A DNA stretch of 25,749 nt from Verrucomicrobiota bacterium. GTDB taxonomy: Bacteria > Verrucomicrobiota > Verrucomicrobiae > Chthoniobacterales > UBA10450. The notes below the pieces were generated by a model, which saw only the letters and a list, made by a program, of their open reading frames with translations, searched no databases and was not told the DNA's origin. Positions 16,581 through 24,164 of this stretch are shown here, piece by piece; position 1 is the first letter of the stretch, and each line of letters begins with the position of its first letter. The stretch is from contig VBQB01000048.1 of assembly GCA_005887855.1 (NCBI GenBank), forward strand, positions 1 through 25,749, read 5' to 3'. The position numbers were made by a program, and so were the translations under genes.

Positions 16581-16937
16581 ATGCCCACCTACGAATATTC
16601 TTGTCAGAAGTGCGGCCAAAATTTTGAAGCGTTTCAATCAATGCGCGATGAGCCATTTCACGAGTGCCCAAAGAACCTTTGCCAGCTGCCGAAATGGGGA
16701 CGTGGAAAGGTGAAGCGCCTGCTTGGGACCGGGGCCGGCCTCATCTTCAAGGGCTCCGGCTTTTACGCCACGGATTATCGAAGCAATTCGTACAAAGAGG
16801 CCGCGAAAAAAGAGGCGCCTTCCACCTCAACTGCTGCGGAAAAATCAACCGTTGCCAAGAAAACCGACGGCAACGCTTCGCCGGCAACACCGACAAGGCC
16901 GCCTGAGAAAAAACCAGGAAAAGAATCCAGCGAGTGA
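16581..16937 (+). CDS. FmdB-type zinc ribbon protein
   Basis: This is a small 118-residue protein of the FmdB/CxxC regulatory-protein family. It begins MPTYEYSCQKCGQNFEAFQSM, with one CxxC pair, and has a second cysteine pair as CPKNLC. GAGLIFKGSGFYATDYRSN follows, typical of this family. The C-terminal 50 residues are a low-complexity Lys/Ala/Pro/Thr-rich tail, probably disordered. The ATG at 16581 was chosen because family homology starts exactly there. The molecular role of these proteins is poorly known; the name comes from a proposed regulator of formamidase. It is divergent from the transpeptidase, with a 22-bp palindrome between them. Confidence 0.88.
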   Translation: MPTYEYSCQKCGQNFEAFQSMRDEPFHECPKNLCQLPKWGRGKVKRLLGTGAGLIFKGSGFYATDYRSNSYKEAAKKEAPSTSTAAEKSTVAKKTDGNASPATPTRPPEKKPGKESSE

Positions 16938-16997
16938 CCTTGAAGAAACTCGGAGCCAAGCCGCTTCCGCTTGTGTTGATTGCGCCGTAATGAGACA

Positions 16998-17086
16998 ACC
17001 GGCGGCCCGCCCTCTTCGCCCTGCGAGTCCGCCGGTCAACCAACCGAAAGATCGACAATCGAACGCTGGATTGCAGGCCGATTGTC
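16998..17086. terminator. Two stem-loops between convergent genes (possible terminators)
   Basis: ACCGGCGG/CCGCCGGT (16998-17005 and 17029-17036) and GACAATCG/CGATTGTC (17054-17061 and 17079-17086) are perfect 8-bp inverted repeats. They lie between the ends of the FmdB gene and the convergent peptidoglycan-binding gene. Neither has a T-run and the loops are long (23 and 17 bases), so termination is only a possibility. Confidence 0.3.
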
Positions 17087-17095
17087 CACCAGAGA

Positions 17096-17704
17096 CTAGT
17101 AGCGATTGGTCATGCCGTACTCGCGGCTGCGTTCGTACGCGCGAATCGCGCGTCGCGTTTGTGGTCCCATGATTCCATCGATAGAACCGTGGTAGTAGCC
17201 CGCCTGAGCCAATTGGCGCTGCACCTCAACAACCGTAGACTGACCCCGGTAGCGACTGCCGTAGCCATATCCGTAACCCGAGTCGCCGTAATAGTTATAA
17301 TCGTATCCGTATCCGTATGGGTAGCCGTAACCGTAGCCATATCCGTATGGGTAGCCATAGCCATAGCCGTAAGGATATCCCCAGCCCCAGAACGGAAAGC
17401 CGAAGCCGCCGATGAAGATGACGTCATTATTATTATTATGATGATGATGACGCCAATTGCCGCTCCAGTTGTTCCAATTGCGGCCATTCCAATTGCGGCC
17501 ATTCCAGTTGCGGCCACTCCAGTTGCGGCCACTCCATGTTCCCGGTCCGCGGGCGAACGTATTCCCGCCTCGGGCTGACATGGAGCTGAAGTGCCCGCCG
17601 CCGCGACCCATGCCACCACCACCGCGCGGACCGGCATTGACGACCGATGCGGCTAACGTCACCGCCGCAAAGCAGCTCAAGAAAAGTATAAGTTTTGCAT
17701 TCAT
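17096..17704 (-). CDS. Secreted low-complexity protein with C-terminal peptidoglycan-binding domain
   Basis: From ATG at 17704 the product has 202 residues. A GGTGGG-like Shine-Dalgarno sequence precedes the ATG. Residues 1-24 are a signal peptide (core LILFLSCFAAVTLAAS, ending NAG). A Gly-rich segment follows, then four to five GRNWS/GRNWN repeats, a run of four His and four Asn, and a Gly/Tyr/Pro-rich segment of repeated YGYGYPYG units. The last 45 residues are a PG_binding_1-like domain: VEVQRQLAQAGYYHGSIDGIMGPQTRRAIRAYE. Such domains tether proteins to the cell wall. The aromatic, glycine-rich middle resembles adhesive or structural low-complexity proteins, but its function is unknown. 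The domain at the extreme C-terminus suggests the repeats project from the wall. Confidence 0.82.
   Translation of the reverse strand: MNAKLILFLSCFAAVTLAASVVNAGPRGGGGMGRGGGHFSSMSARGGNTFARGPGTWSGRNWSGRNWNGRNWNGRNWNNWSGNWRHHHHNNNNDVIFIGGFGFPFWGWGYPYGYGYGYPYGYGYGYGYPYGYGYDYNYYGDSGYGYGYGSRYRGQSTVVEVQRQLAQAGYYHGSIDGIMGPQTRRAIRAYERSREYGMTNRY
17311..17356. repeat. 30-bp direct repeat coding Gly/Tyr/Pro units
   Basis: The 16-mer ATCCGTATGGGTAGCC occurs at 17311-17326 and again at 17341-17356, within a longer 30-bp periodic tract. On the minus strand it encodes GYPYG-type units of the peptidoglycan-binding protein. Confidence 0.7.
17474..17533. repeat. Four tandem 15-bp units coding GRNW repeats
   Basis: Units of the form CCA(A/G)TTGCGGCCA(T/C)T lie head to tail at 17474, 17489, 17504 and 17519. 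The first two are identical to each other, as are the last two. They encode the pentapeptide GRNW(N/S) on the minus strand, and copy number could change by slippage. ATT and ATG trinucleotide runs nearby (about 17424-17450) encode the Asn and His runs. Confidence 0.8.
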
Positions 17705-17732
17705 AGATAATTCCCACCTTCCACTAATTAGA

Positions 17733-17769
17733 CCCCGTAAGCCGCGCAAAGTTTCGCTTTTTTACGGGG
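17733..17769. promoter_or_regulatory. Inverted repeat upstream of the peptidoglycan-binding gene
   Basis: CCCCGTAA (17733-17740) and TTACGGGG (17762-17769) are perfect 8-bp arms around 21 bases. They lie 29 bases before the minus-strand start at 17704, and 79 bases before the plus-strand start at 17849. The element could form a leader hairpin or an operator. No promoter consensus is visible. Confidence 0.3.
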
Positions 17770-17848
17770 CCATAAGAATAAATAAAGCCCTTTTTCGGCT
17801 CGCCTCCATCGTTTTTCCACGAATATAGTTCCACTTCGCTTTCGCCTC

Positions 17849-19141
17849 ATGAAGTTCTCTGCTCATCTTGTTTGCTCCGCGATCAGTTTGTTCGCGTTCA
17901 GCCAAACCAGGCTTCTTTGCGCGCCGCTTGGGCGAAGTGTGAGTCCTTCGCAGCAATTCATCGTTTACGGCGCCAACGATCGGCTCCGCGGGGCGGTTTC
18001 TGAGCTTGCAGAACAAACCAAGGCCAATCTGCTCGCGCTACTACGACAGCCGGACCGGTGGAAAACGCCAATCGTGGTCAATTTGCAGTCACCGCAGGCT
18101 AACCTCCCGGAAATTCCACCTGCCGCGCTGCGATTTAGCCAGACCGGTTTTGGTTTAAAGCTGCAGCTCGACTTGACAATTACCCAAAACATCGATGGCG
18201 CACTGGTCGAGCGCGAACTGCTACGCGCGATTCTCCTGGAAATGATTTACCGGAGCGAACCGAACATTGCTCCCGGCACCGCCTTCGTCGAGCCACCGGA
18301 TTGGTTGCTCGACGGCGTGCTTGGGCTCACGCCTGGGCGCGATCGCGGGACGCTTGTCGAAGCGCTTTCCGCGTCAGAGAAACGGATGTCTCTGGAAGAA
18401 TTCCTCCAGCAGCGTCCTGTGCTGCTCGATTCGCCCGGCCGCATGCTTTATCGCGCTTATTCCATTGCGCTCGTGCAGTTGCTTGTCGACGGAACGGACG
18501 GGCGCTCGCGGGTAACGCGCTACATCGACAGGTTATCAGGTGCCTCAAATGACCCGCTCGCTGATTTGAAGGCGCAGTTTCCTCTACTATCTGGCGATGT
18601 TGAAAAAGCCTGGCAATCAAGCGTGTCGCGTCTAAATGATGTGCAGAGTTATCAGTTGCTCACCTTTGCCGAAAGCGAGCGACGCCTTGATGAATTGTTG
18701 CGCGTTAAAATTCCAGACGCCGGAAAGTCAACCAAAGCGGTTGAGCTTAGCGAACTTGCACAGCGAAAGACGACTGCGGCAGAGAAAGCGGCGCTCAGTC
18801 TATTGAGCCAGAACTTGCTCGTGTTCACGATCCGGGCGAATCCAATCGTGCGACCGATTGCGCGGGAATATCAGCAAATCGTAGCGCGACTCGAGCGCGG
18901 TAAATGGAAGGGAGTCGCTAAGCGCGTGGCAGATTTGAAAGATATCCGCGCCAGAATCGCTGCTCGCATGAGTGACATCGATGATTACATGAACTGGTTC
19001 GAAGCGACCCAATCGAAGAGTGGCAGCGGCGTATTCGCTGCCTACCTTAGAGCGGCGGATCAGCCGCAAGCGCCAGCGCCGCGGCGGCGGGATGCGCTCT
19101 CGGTGTATCTCGATGCGCTGGCGAACCAATTCGAGGATTAG
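17849..19141 (+). CDS. Secreted hypothetical protein, possibly an inactive peptidase MA-like protein
   Basis: The 430-residue product has a signal peptide (about 1-25, core LVCSAISLFAFS). I do not recognise the family with confidence. Residues 120-160 read like the core of gluzincin 'peptidase MA' proteins: a helix LLRAILLEMIY where HExxH would be, then PPDWLLDGVLGL where such proteins carry 'PxWlxEGlA'. The zinc-binding histidines are absent, so any peptidase activity is unlikely. The C-terminal half is helical and rich in charged residues, including ARLERGKWKGVAKRVADLKDIRARI, and ends with a short Pro/Arg-rich segment. No Shine-Dalgarno sequence is visible. The neighbour downstream is separated by 126 bases. 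Confidence 0.7.
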   Translation: MKFSAHLVCSAISLFAFSQTRLLCAPLGRSVSPSQQFIVYGANDRLRGAVSELAEQTKANLLALLRQPDRWKTPIVVNLQSPQANLPEIPPAALRFSQTGFGLKLQLDLTITQNIDGALVERELLRAILLEMIYRSEPNIAPGTAFVEPPDWLLDGVLGLTPGRDRGTLVEALSASEKRMSLEEFLQQRPVLLDSPGRMLYRAYSIALVQLLVDGTDGRSRVTRYIDRLSGASNDPLADLKAQFPLLSGDVEKAWQSSVSRLNDVQSYQLLTFAESERRLDELLRVKIPDAGKSTKAVELSELAQRKTTAAEKAALSLLSQNLLVFTIRANPIVRPIAREYQQIVARLERGKWKGVAKRVADLKDIRARIAARMSDIDDYMNWFEATQSKSGSGVFAAYLRAADQPQAPAPRRRDALSVYLDALANQFED

Positions 19142-19238
19142 CCGGATGCACGAATCGGTCAGCAACGCGATTGGAATCGCGCAGGTTATCGATCTTTAGA
19201 GCAGTTGCTCGTCGCGCGGTTGCTGGTTATCATAGTCG

Positions 19239-19254
19239 GCGCGTCACAACGCGC
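19239..19254. other. Short hairpin before the Minf_1886-like gene
   Basis: GCGCGT-CACA-ACGCGC is a perfect 6-bp stem with a 4-base loop ending 13 bases before the start at 19268. It would sit in the 5' leader and might affect translation initiation. Confidence 0.3.
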
Positions 19255-19267
19255 GTCTCTCGTTGTT

Positions 19268-19702
19268 ATGCAGAAAATTGGATTTGCCGAAGCCCTTGAC
19301 TCGATTGTGACCAGCGACCCGCGTTATCAGCGGGATGCGTATGTTTTTTTGCGCGATGCGCTCGATTTCACCACGAAACAGCAGAAGAAAATTAAAGGAG
19401 CCACCGTGCGTCATGTGGCCGGGCCGGAACTTTTGGAAGGTGTGCGGCAGTACGCCCTCAAAGAATTCGGGCCGATGGTAATCACAGTTTTCGATAATTG
19501 GGGAATTCAGTGCTGTGAAGATATCGGACATATGGTTTTCAATCTGATAGGAGCCGGGATTTTTGGAAAGACCGAGGAAGATTCGATGGAGGACTTTAAG
19601 AACGTCTATGATTTTGAAGAGGCTTTTGTGAAGCCGTTCGAGCCGGCGAAACCAACGACCGCGAAGCCGGCGGCGGAATTGCCAGCTTCAAAGTCGGTAT
19701 GA
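19268..19702 (+). CDS. Minf_1886-like conserved hypothetical protein
   Basis: This 144-residue soluble protein resembles a family restricted mainly to Verrucomicrobia and Planctomycetes, first noted as Minf_1886 in Methylacidiphilum. It begins MQKIGFAEALDSIVTSDPRYQRDAY and carries the conserved core HVAGPELLEGVRQYALKEFG, TVFDNWGIQCCEDIGHMVFNLI and GKTEEDSMEDFKNVYDFEEAF. The tail is Pro/Ala/Lys-rich. The ATG at 19268 was chosen over an in-frame ATG-like start at 19205 because family homology begins there. The stop overlaps the M16 peptidase start by 4 bases (ATGA), so the two are probably coupled. No biochemical function is known to me. The family assignment is from memory of its motifs. Confidence 0.82.
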   Translation: MQKIGFAEALDSIVTSDPRYQRDAYVFLRDALDFTTKQQKKIKGATVRHVAGPELLEGVRQYALKEFGPMVITVFDNWGIQCCEDIGHMVFNLIGAGIFGKTEEDSMEDFKNVYDFEEAFVKPFEPAKPTTAKPAAELPASKSV

Positions 19703-22341
19703 GGCGATTCGCGCCGCGCCTGGCGCTTTTGCCCGCGATTATGTTTAGCACCGCCAATCTAACTACTGCAACGATCAACGATTCGTCCGTTATCACCTTT
19801 CCACCCAGCTCGGCGCAGAAATGGGTCCTGCCAAATGGGCTGACGCTCATCGTGCATGAAGACCACAGCGCGCCGGTGGCAAGTGTCCAGGCGTGGTGTG
19901 CCACTGGTAGCATGGATGAGGACGACCATCTGGGTGCGGGCTTGTCTCACATTCTCGAACACATGCTCTTTAAGGGCACGAAGACACGATCGACCAATGT
20001 AATCGCGCAAAAGATCCAGGATGTTGGCGGTTACATCAACGCTTACACATCTTTCGATCACACCGTTTTTTGGATCGATGTGCCGAAAGACGGTGTCACT
20101 ACTGCGCTGGACGTTTTGGCAGATGCGATGATGAACTCGACTCTGCCGCCCGAGGAATACCTTAAAGAACAGGAAGTGATTCGGCGCGAATTCGCCATGG
20201 GTTTGGATGACCCCGACCGCGTGACTACCCTGCTTCTTTTTGCCACCGCTTACCAACGACATCCGTACCGCCTTCCGGTGATCGGGCAAATCGAGGTCTA
20301 CAATCAGCTTACGCAAGAGCAGGTGATGCAGTATTACAAAGCGCGCTACGTTCCGAACAATCTCACGTTCATCGTAGTGGGAGACGTCGACGCAGAGAAA
20401 GTACATCAACAACTCATAGAATTCTTCAAGGCTTATCCGGAGAAATCGCTCAAGCCGGTCTTCATTCCTGAAGAACCGCCGCAACTGGGTCGGCGGGAAG
20501 TGCATCAGGAATTTCCCACCGAACTAACGCATCTTGCGCTGGCCTGGCACATTCCTGAGGTCACGCATCCAGACGTTCCTGCGCTCGATCTTCTCTCGAC
20601 CATTCTCGGCGATGGACGCAGTTCGCGCTTGTACGGCCGCGTGCGTGAAGAGGCCGGTCTGGCCTACAGCATATCCGCCTTCTCCTACACACCCGGCGAT
20701 CCCGGCTTATTCGGCATTGATGCCATTGTCGATCCAAAGAAGCGCGAAGCCGCGGAGCAGTTGGTCCTGCACATCATTGACGAGGTGAAGCAAGCCGGCG
20801 TCACGGCCGAGGAGTTGATGAAGGCAAAGAAAATATCGCTCAGTCATCATCTCGGCGCCCTTACTACCATGCGCGGCCAGGCTTCCGATATCGGATCGAA
20901 TTGGCTGCTCACGCGCAATCTCAATTTCAGCCGGGATTATCTCGACGCCGTCCAGCAGGTGACGCTCGACGACATCAAACGAGTCGCCGCAAAGTACCTG
21001 ACAAATGACAATCTGACGACCGTGTCGTTGAATCCGAAGGGGTCGCTCGTCGCAAAAGCCGAAGGCGCAAAACCGATCAGTGCAGGTGAGATTCATAAAT
21101 TCGAGCTATCGAATGGATTGCGAATTTTGGTGCGCGAAGATGCGCGGTTGCCGCTGGTTGCGATGGGAGCCGTTTTCCGAAGTGGTCTTCTCGCCGAGAC
21201 CGCGCAAACAAATGGTATCACGCGCTTGATGGCGAAGGTGCTGCTGAAAGGTACCAAAACGCGCACTGCGGAACAGATTGCAAACCAGATCGAAGCGGTC
21301 GGCGGTTCGATCGCGAGCGACGCGGGCAACAATAGCTTTAGTGTCTCGCTCGACGTGATGAAGCCCGATCTGAAGCTCGGCGTCGAGTTGCTCTCGGATG
21401 TGTTACTCAACGCAACCATGCCGGAAAAAGCGATCGCGCGGGAAAAAGAAATCCAGATCGCTGGTATCAAACAAGAAGAAGAGCAGTTAACGACTGTGGC
21501 CCGCAACATTTTGCGGCAAGCGCTCTTCACGCAGCATCCTTACGCTCTACGGGCAAATGGTTCGGTCGAATCCGTTCAGCGGTTGACTCAGAAAGATCTA
21601 CTCGAATTTCGCGATCGTTACCTTGTCGCGAAAAACGGCGTCATTTTCGTCTTTGGCAATGTGAAGGCGGCGGAGGTGAAACAGCTTTTCGAGCAGGCGC
21701 TCGGTGGAATGAAACCTGGTGAGCTTGCCCTGACAGACGCCCATCCGGCCGCGCCGCTTAGCAAGACCGAGACTGTCGAAAGCCGGAAAGAGAAAGCCCA
21801 GGGCGTGATCATGGTGGGATATCGCGGCGCGGATCTGTTTAGCCCAGATCGATACGCACTTGAATTAATTGACGAGGCGAGCAGCGATCTCGGCTCGCGC
21901 TTTTTTATCCGTATCCGTGAGCAGATGGGCCTGGCCTATTACGTGGGCGCAAGTCAGATGCAAGGCCTCGTGCCGGGGCTTTTCGCTTTTTATCTCGGCA
22001 CCGATCCGCAGAAGATTGAGCCCGTGAAAACGGCGCTACTGGATGAAATCCGCAAACTCGCCAGTGATGGCCTTACGAACGAGGAGCTGACGCGCGCGAA
22101 AAAGAAGTTGATTGGGCAACAAGAGATCGCAAATCAGAGCAACGACAGTTTCGGTTATCATTGCGCGCTCGACGAGCTCTACGGGCTTGGGTTTGATTAT
22201 TACAAGAAACTTGAGCACGATGTCGACGCAGTGACGCTCGAGGATATTAAGCGCGTGGCAGTGAAATATTTTCGCGATCAACCGTATGTTTTGGCGACGG
22301 TGCGACCGCCAGATGGCTCCGCAGCCGCGAAACAGAAGTGA
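19699..22341 (+). CDS. Double-module M16 zinc metallopeptidase
   Basis: An 880-residue insulinase-family peptidase carrying both halves in one chain. A signal-like N-terminus (about 1-25) suggests export to the periplasm. The first module has the inverted zinc motif HILEH (84-88) and a likely third ligand near Glu164 in EVIRREFAMGLDDPD. The second module begins near residue 470 (FELSNGLRILVRED); at the matching place it reads RLMAK near residues 508-512, so it has lost the zinc site. Active-plus-inactive pairing is normal for M16, where many bacteria encode the two halves as separate genes. Each module has the C-terminal 'R.reE.GLaY' signature: VREEAGLAYSISAFSY and IREQMGLAYYVGASQ. It is followed after 3 bases by a DUF1844 gene. 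Confidence 0.94.
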   Translation: MRRFAPRLALLPAIMFSTANLTTATINDSSVITFPPSSAQKWVLPNGLTLIVHEDHSAPVASVQAWCATGSMDEDDHLGAGLSHILEHMLFKGTKTRSTNVIAQKIQDVGGYINAYTSFDHTVFWIDVPKDGVTTALDVLADAMMNSTLPPEEYLKEQEVIRREFAMGLDDPDRVTTLLLFATAYQRHPYRLPVIGQIEVYNQLTQEQVMQYYKARYVPNNLTFIVVGDVDAEKVHQQLIEFFKAYPEKSLKPVFIPEEPPQLGRREVHQEFPTELTHLALAWHIPEVTHPDVPALDLLSTILGDGRSSRLYGRVREEAGLAYSISAFSYTPGDPGLFGIDAIVDPKKREAAEQLVLHIIDEVKQAGVTAEELMKAKKISLSHHLGALTTMRGQASDIGSNWLLTRNLNFSRDYLDAVQQVTLDDIKRVAAKYLTNDNLTTVSLNPKGSLVAKAEGAKPISAGEIHKFELSNGLRILVREDARLPLVAMGAVFRSGLLAETAQTNGITRLMAKVLLKGTKTRTAEQIANQIEAVGGSIASDAGNNSFSVSLDVMKPDLKLGVELLSDVLLNATMPEKAIAREKEIQIAGIKQEEEQLTTVARNILRQALFTQHPYALRANGSVESVQRLTQKDLLEFRDRYLVAKNGVIFVFGNVKAAEVKQLFEQALGGMKPGELALTDAHPAAPLSKTETVESRKEKAQGVIMVGYRGADLFSPDRYALELIDEASSDLGSRFFIRIREQMGLAYYVGASQMQGLVPGLFAFYLGTDPQKIEPVKTALLDEIRKLASDGLTNEELTRAKKKLIGQQEIANQSNDSFGYHCALDELYGLGFDYYKKLEHDVDAVTLEDIKRVAVKYFRDQPYVLATVRPPDGSAAAKQK

Positions 22342-22344
22342 GCC

Positions 22345-22785
22345 ATGGCTGAAGTCCAGACCAGCACACAAAGCGGCGAGCTTTCGCAACGCTTCATTGA
22401 GTTCGTCATGATGCACGCGCAAAACGCCGCCCTGTTTCTCGGTCAAATTCCAAATCCAAAAACCGGCGAGGGCGAAGTAAACCTGGAGCTGGCAAAAATG
22501 TTCATCGATCAGCTGGCGATGATTCAGGAAAAAACGCGCGGAAATCTAACTAGCGAAGAGAGCACAGTGCTGCGCAACGCCCTTTCCAATTTGCAGATGG
22601 TCTATGTCGAAGTTGCGCAAAAAGCCCCGGGAGGCGCCGCGCCAGCCCCGAGGCCGAAGTCGGAACAGCAGCCTGCCTCTGCGCAAACAACGGCCGAAGA
22701 AAAGAAGGCTTCCGAGCCGATTTCGACACCGCCTTCGGACGAGTCTGAGTCGAAAAAGAAGTTCACGAAGAGCTACGGTCCGTAG
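22345..22785 (+). CDS. DUF1844 domain protein
   Basis: The 146-residue product has a DUF1844-like domain at about residues 14-92: FIEFVMMHAQNAALFLGQIP, then LELAKMFIDQLAMIQEKTRGNLT and a helix ending LSNLQMVYVEV. The remaining 50 residues are a Pro/Ala/Ser/Glu/Lys-rich tail, probably disordered. DUF1844 proteins are common in several phyla and have no established function. The gene starts 3 bases after the M16 stop, so it is the third member of the operon that begins at 19268. Confidence 0.85.
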   Translation: MAEVQTSTQSGELSQRFIEFVMMHAQNAALFLGQIPNPKTGEGEVNLELAKMFIDQLAMIQEKTRGNLTSEESTVLRNALSNLQMVYVEVAQKAPGGAAPAPRPKSEQQPASAQTTAEEKKASEPISTPPSDESESKKKFTKSYGP

Positions 22786-22788
22786 TTC

Positions 22789-22935
22789 GTAGCGACGCTC
22801 TATCAGTGTCGCATTTCAAGGAGCAGCGGTCTCTAGTCCGCCGATTGAAGTGGCGCAACCTTCCTAGGTTGCGTTTAGGAGATCGCAAGCGAGGACGCTC
22901 GCGCCACTTTTGCGACAGTCATAGACCGGCGCTAC
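22789..22935. repeat. Nested 147-bp palindromic element, copy D
   Basis: This occupies about half of the 306-base gap between DUF1844 and topoisomerase IB. The imperfect 25-bp terminal arms 22789-22813 and 22911-22935 pair at about 20 positions (GTAGCG at one end, CGCTAC at the other). Inside are AAGTGGCGC/GCGCCACTT (22848-22856 and 22901-22909), a hairpin GCAACCT/AGGTTGC (22855-22861 and 22866-22872), a hairpin GCGAG/CTCGC (22889-22893 and 22898-22902), and GCGG/CCGC near 22826-22841. No ORF of note lies in it. The rest of the gap, 22936-23079, holds nothing I recognise. Confidence 0.75.
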
Positions 22936-23079
22936 AGCATCTGTGCGGCGTTTCGCTGCGGCGAACCGGGCGCGTCGAAAACATGCCGAACGAGCCAACG
23001 GTCCGTTTCAACCTTCTGATCCGAATCAAAGCACGTGCACGGGTTCGCAAAAAAGGCCGACAACGGGAATCGGCAAAAT

Positions 23080-23085
23080 GGAGGT
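23080..23085 (+). promoter_or_regulatory. Strong Shine-Dalgarno site fixing the topoisomerase IB start
   Basis: GGAGGT lies 6 bases before a GTG at 23092. It is the clearest ribosome binding site in the window and supports GTG at 23092 over the longer in-frame GTG at 23035. Confidence 0.75.
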
Positions 23086-23091
23086 ACAACG

Positions 23092-24150
23092 GTGCCTGCT
23101 GATTCGCTTGAAGCGGCGGAGGAAGCGGGATTGCGTTACGTGAACGACGATCAGCCTGGTTTTTCGCGCCAACCGAAGGGCGACGAGTTCGAATATCTTG
23201 ATACGAAGGGGAAGCCGATTCGTGACGAACACCGACTGTTGCGCATCAAACGGCTCGCTATTCCACCGGCTTGGAGAGATATCTGGATTTGCCCTTCGCC
23301 TAACGGACACATCCAGGCCACCGGGCGCGACGCCCGCGAACGGAAACAATATCTATATCACGAACGCTGGCGGGAAATACGCGATGACAACAAGTACGAT
23401 CGAATGATCGTTTTCGGAAAAGCGCTTCCGGAAATTCGAAAACGGGCCCAGAAGGATTTGGGTCTGAGCGGTTTGCCTCGCGCGAAAGTGCTCGCGACTG
23501 TCGTACAGCTTCTCGAGCGAAGTTTGATTCGCATTGGCAATGAAGAGTATGCGCGCGAAAACAAATCGTTCGGTCTCACAACCATGCAAGATCGACATGT
23601 GGACGTAAAAGGTTCGAAGCTGCGCTTTCGTTTTCGCGGCAAGAGCGGCCGTCAGCATGAAGTGGATGTAACCGACCGCCGGATCGCGAAGATTGTTTTA
23701 AAGCTTCAGGACTTGCCCGGTCAGAGCCTGTTTCAGTACCTCGATGACGAAGGCAGTGTCTGCGACGTCACTTCACAGGATGTAAACGACTATCTGCGCA
23801 AGATCACAGGCGAAGATTTTACGGCGAAAGATTTTCGCACTTGGGCGGGAACAGTACTCGCCGCGATCGCGCTCGGCACGGCAGGCGTTTCTGAAACAAA
23901 GAAGCAGGCTAAAGCGAACATCAAACATGCAATCAGCGCGGTGGCAGAAGTTCTTGGCAACACCCCGGCAGTTTGCCGGCGGTGTTATATTCACCCCGCC
24001 GTTCTCGAAGCATATCTCAACGGAAATTCCCTCAACGGCTTTAAGCCGGAGACCCAGGAGGAGTTCGAAGGATCAGGCCTTGATCTTGCCTGGGCACAAG
24101 CGGCGGTTCTGAATTTTTTGCAAAGCACCGTGCCGAAAAGAGGTCCCTGA
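23092..24150 (+). CDS. DNA topoisomerase IB (poxvirus type)
   Basis: A 352-residue type IB topoisomerase, which relaxes supercoils through a 3'-phosphotyrosine intermediate. The N-terminal domain contains LLRIKRLAIPPAWRDIWI and GHIQATGRDARERKQYLYH. The catalytic set is complete: Arg147 in LIRIGNEEYA, Lys184 in FRGKSG, Arg249 in KDFRTWAGT and the nucleophile Tyr299 in CYIHPAVLEAY. Length and order match the bacterial/poxvirus small TopIB family. The GTG start at 23092 is set by GGAGGT. It is separated from the DUF1844 gene by a palindromic repeat and converges with mlaD, 14 bases apart. These enzymes are accessory in bacteria and often acquired horizontally, but base use here looks like the neighbours. 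Confidence 0.95.
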   Translation: MPADSLEAAEEAGLRYVNDDQPGFSRQPKGDEFEYLDTKGKPIRDEHRLLRIKRLAIPPAWRDIWICPSPNGHIQATGRDARERKQYLYHERWREIRDDNKYDRMIVFGKALPEIRKRAQKDLGLSGLPRAKVLATVVQLLERSLIRIGNEEYARENKSFGLTTMQDRHVDVKGSKLRFRFRGKSGRQHEVDVTDRRIAKIVLKLQDLPGQSLFQYLDDEGSVCDVTSQDVNDYLRKITGEDFTAKDFRTWAGTVLAAIALGTAGVSETKKQAKANIKHAISAVAEVLGNTPAVCRRCYIHPAVLEAYLNGNSLNGFKPETQEEFEGSGLDLAWAQAAVLNFLQSTVPKRGP

Positions 24151-24164
24151 CCTTGGGCAATATT

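Noticed and set aside
17474..17533. Tandem 15-bp units considered as a CRISPR or satellite
   Set aside because: There are no unique spacers, and the units are in frame with a secreted protein as GRNW pentapeptides.
19759..20505. 248-codon minus-strand ORF opposite the M16 peptidase
   Set aside because: Antisense to the catalytic module of an obvious peptidase and without any known motif.
22983..23102. 39-codon ORF with a basic product before topoisomerase IB
   Set aside because: It has no ribosome binding site or motif and overlaps the well-supported topoisomerase start.
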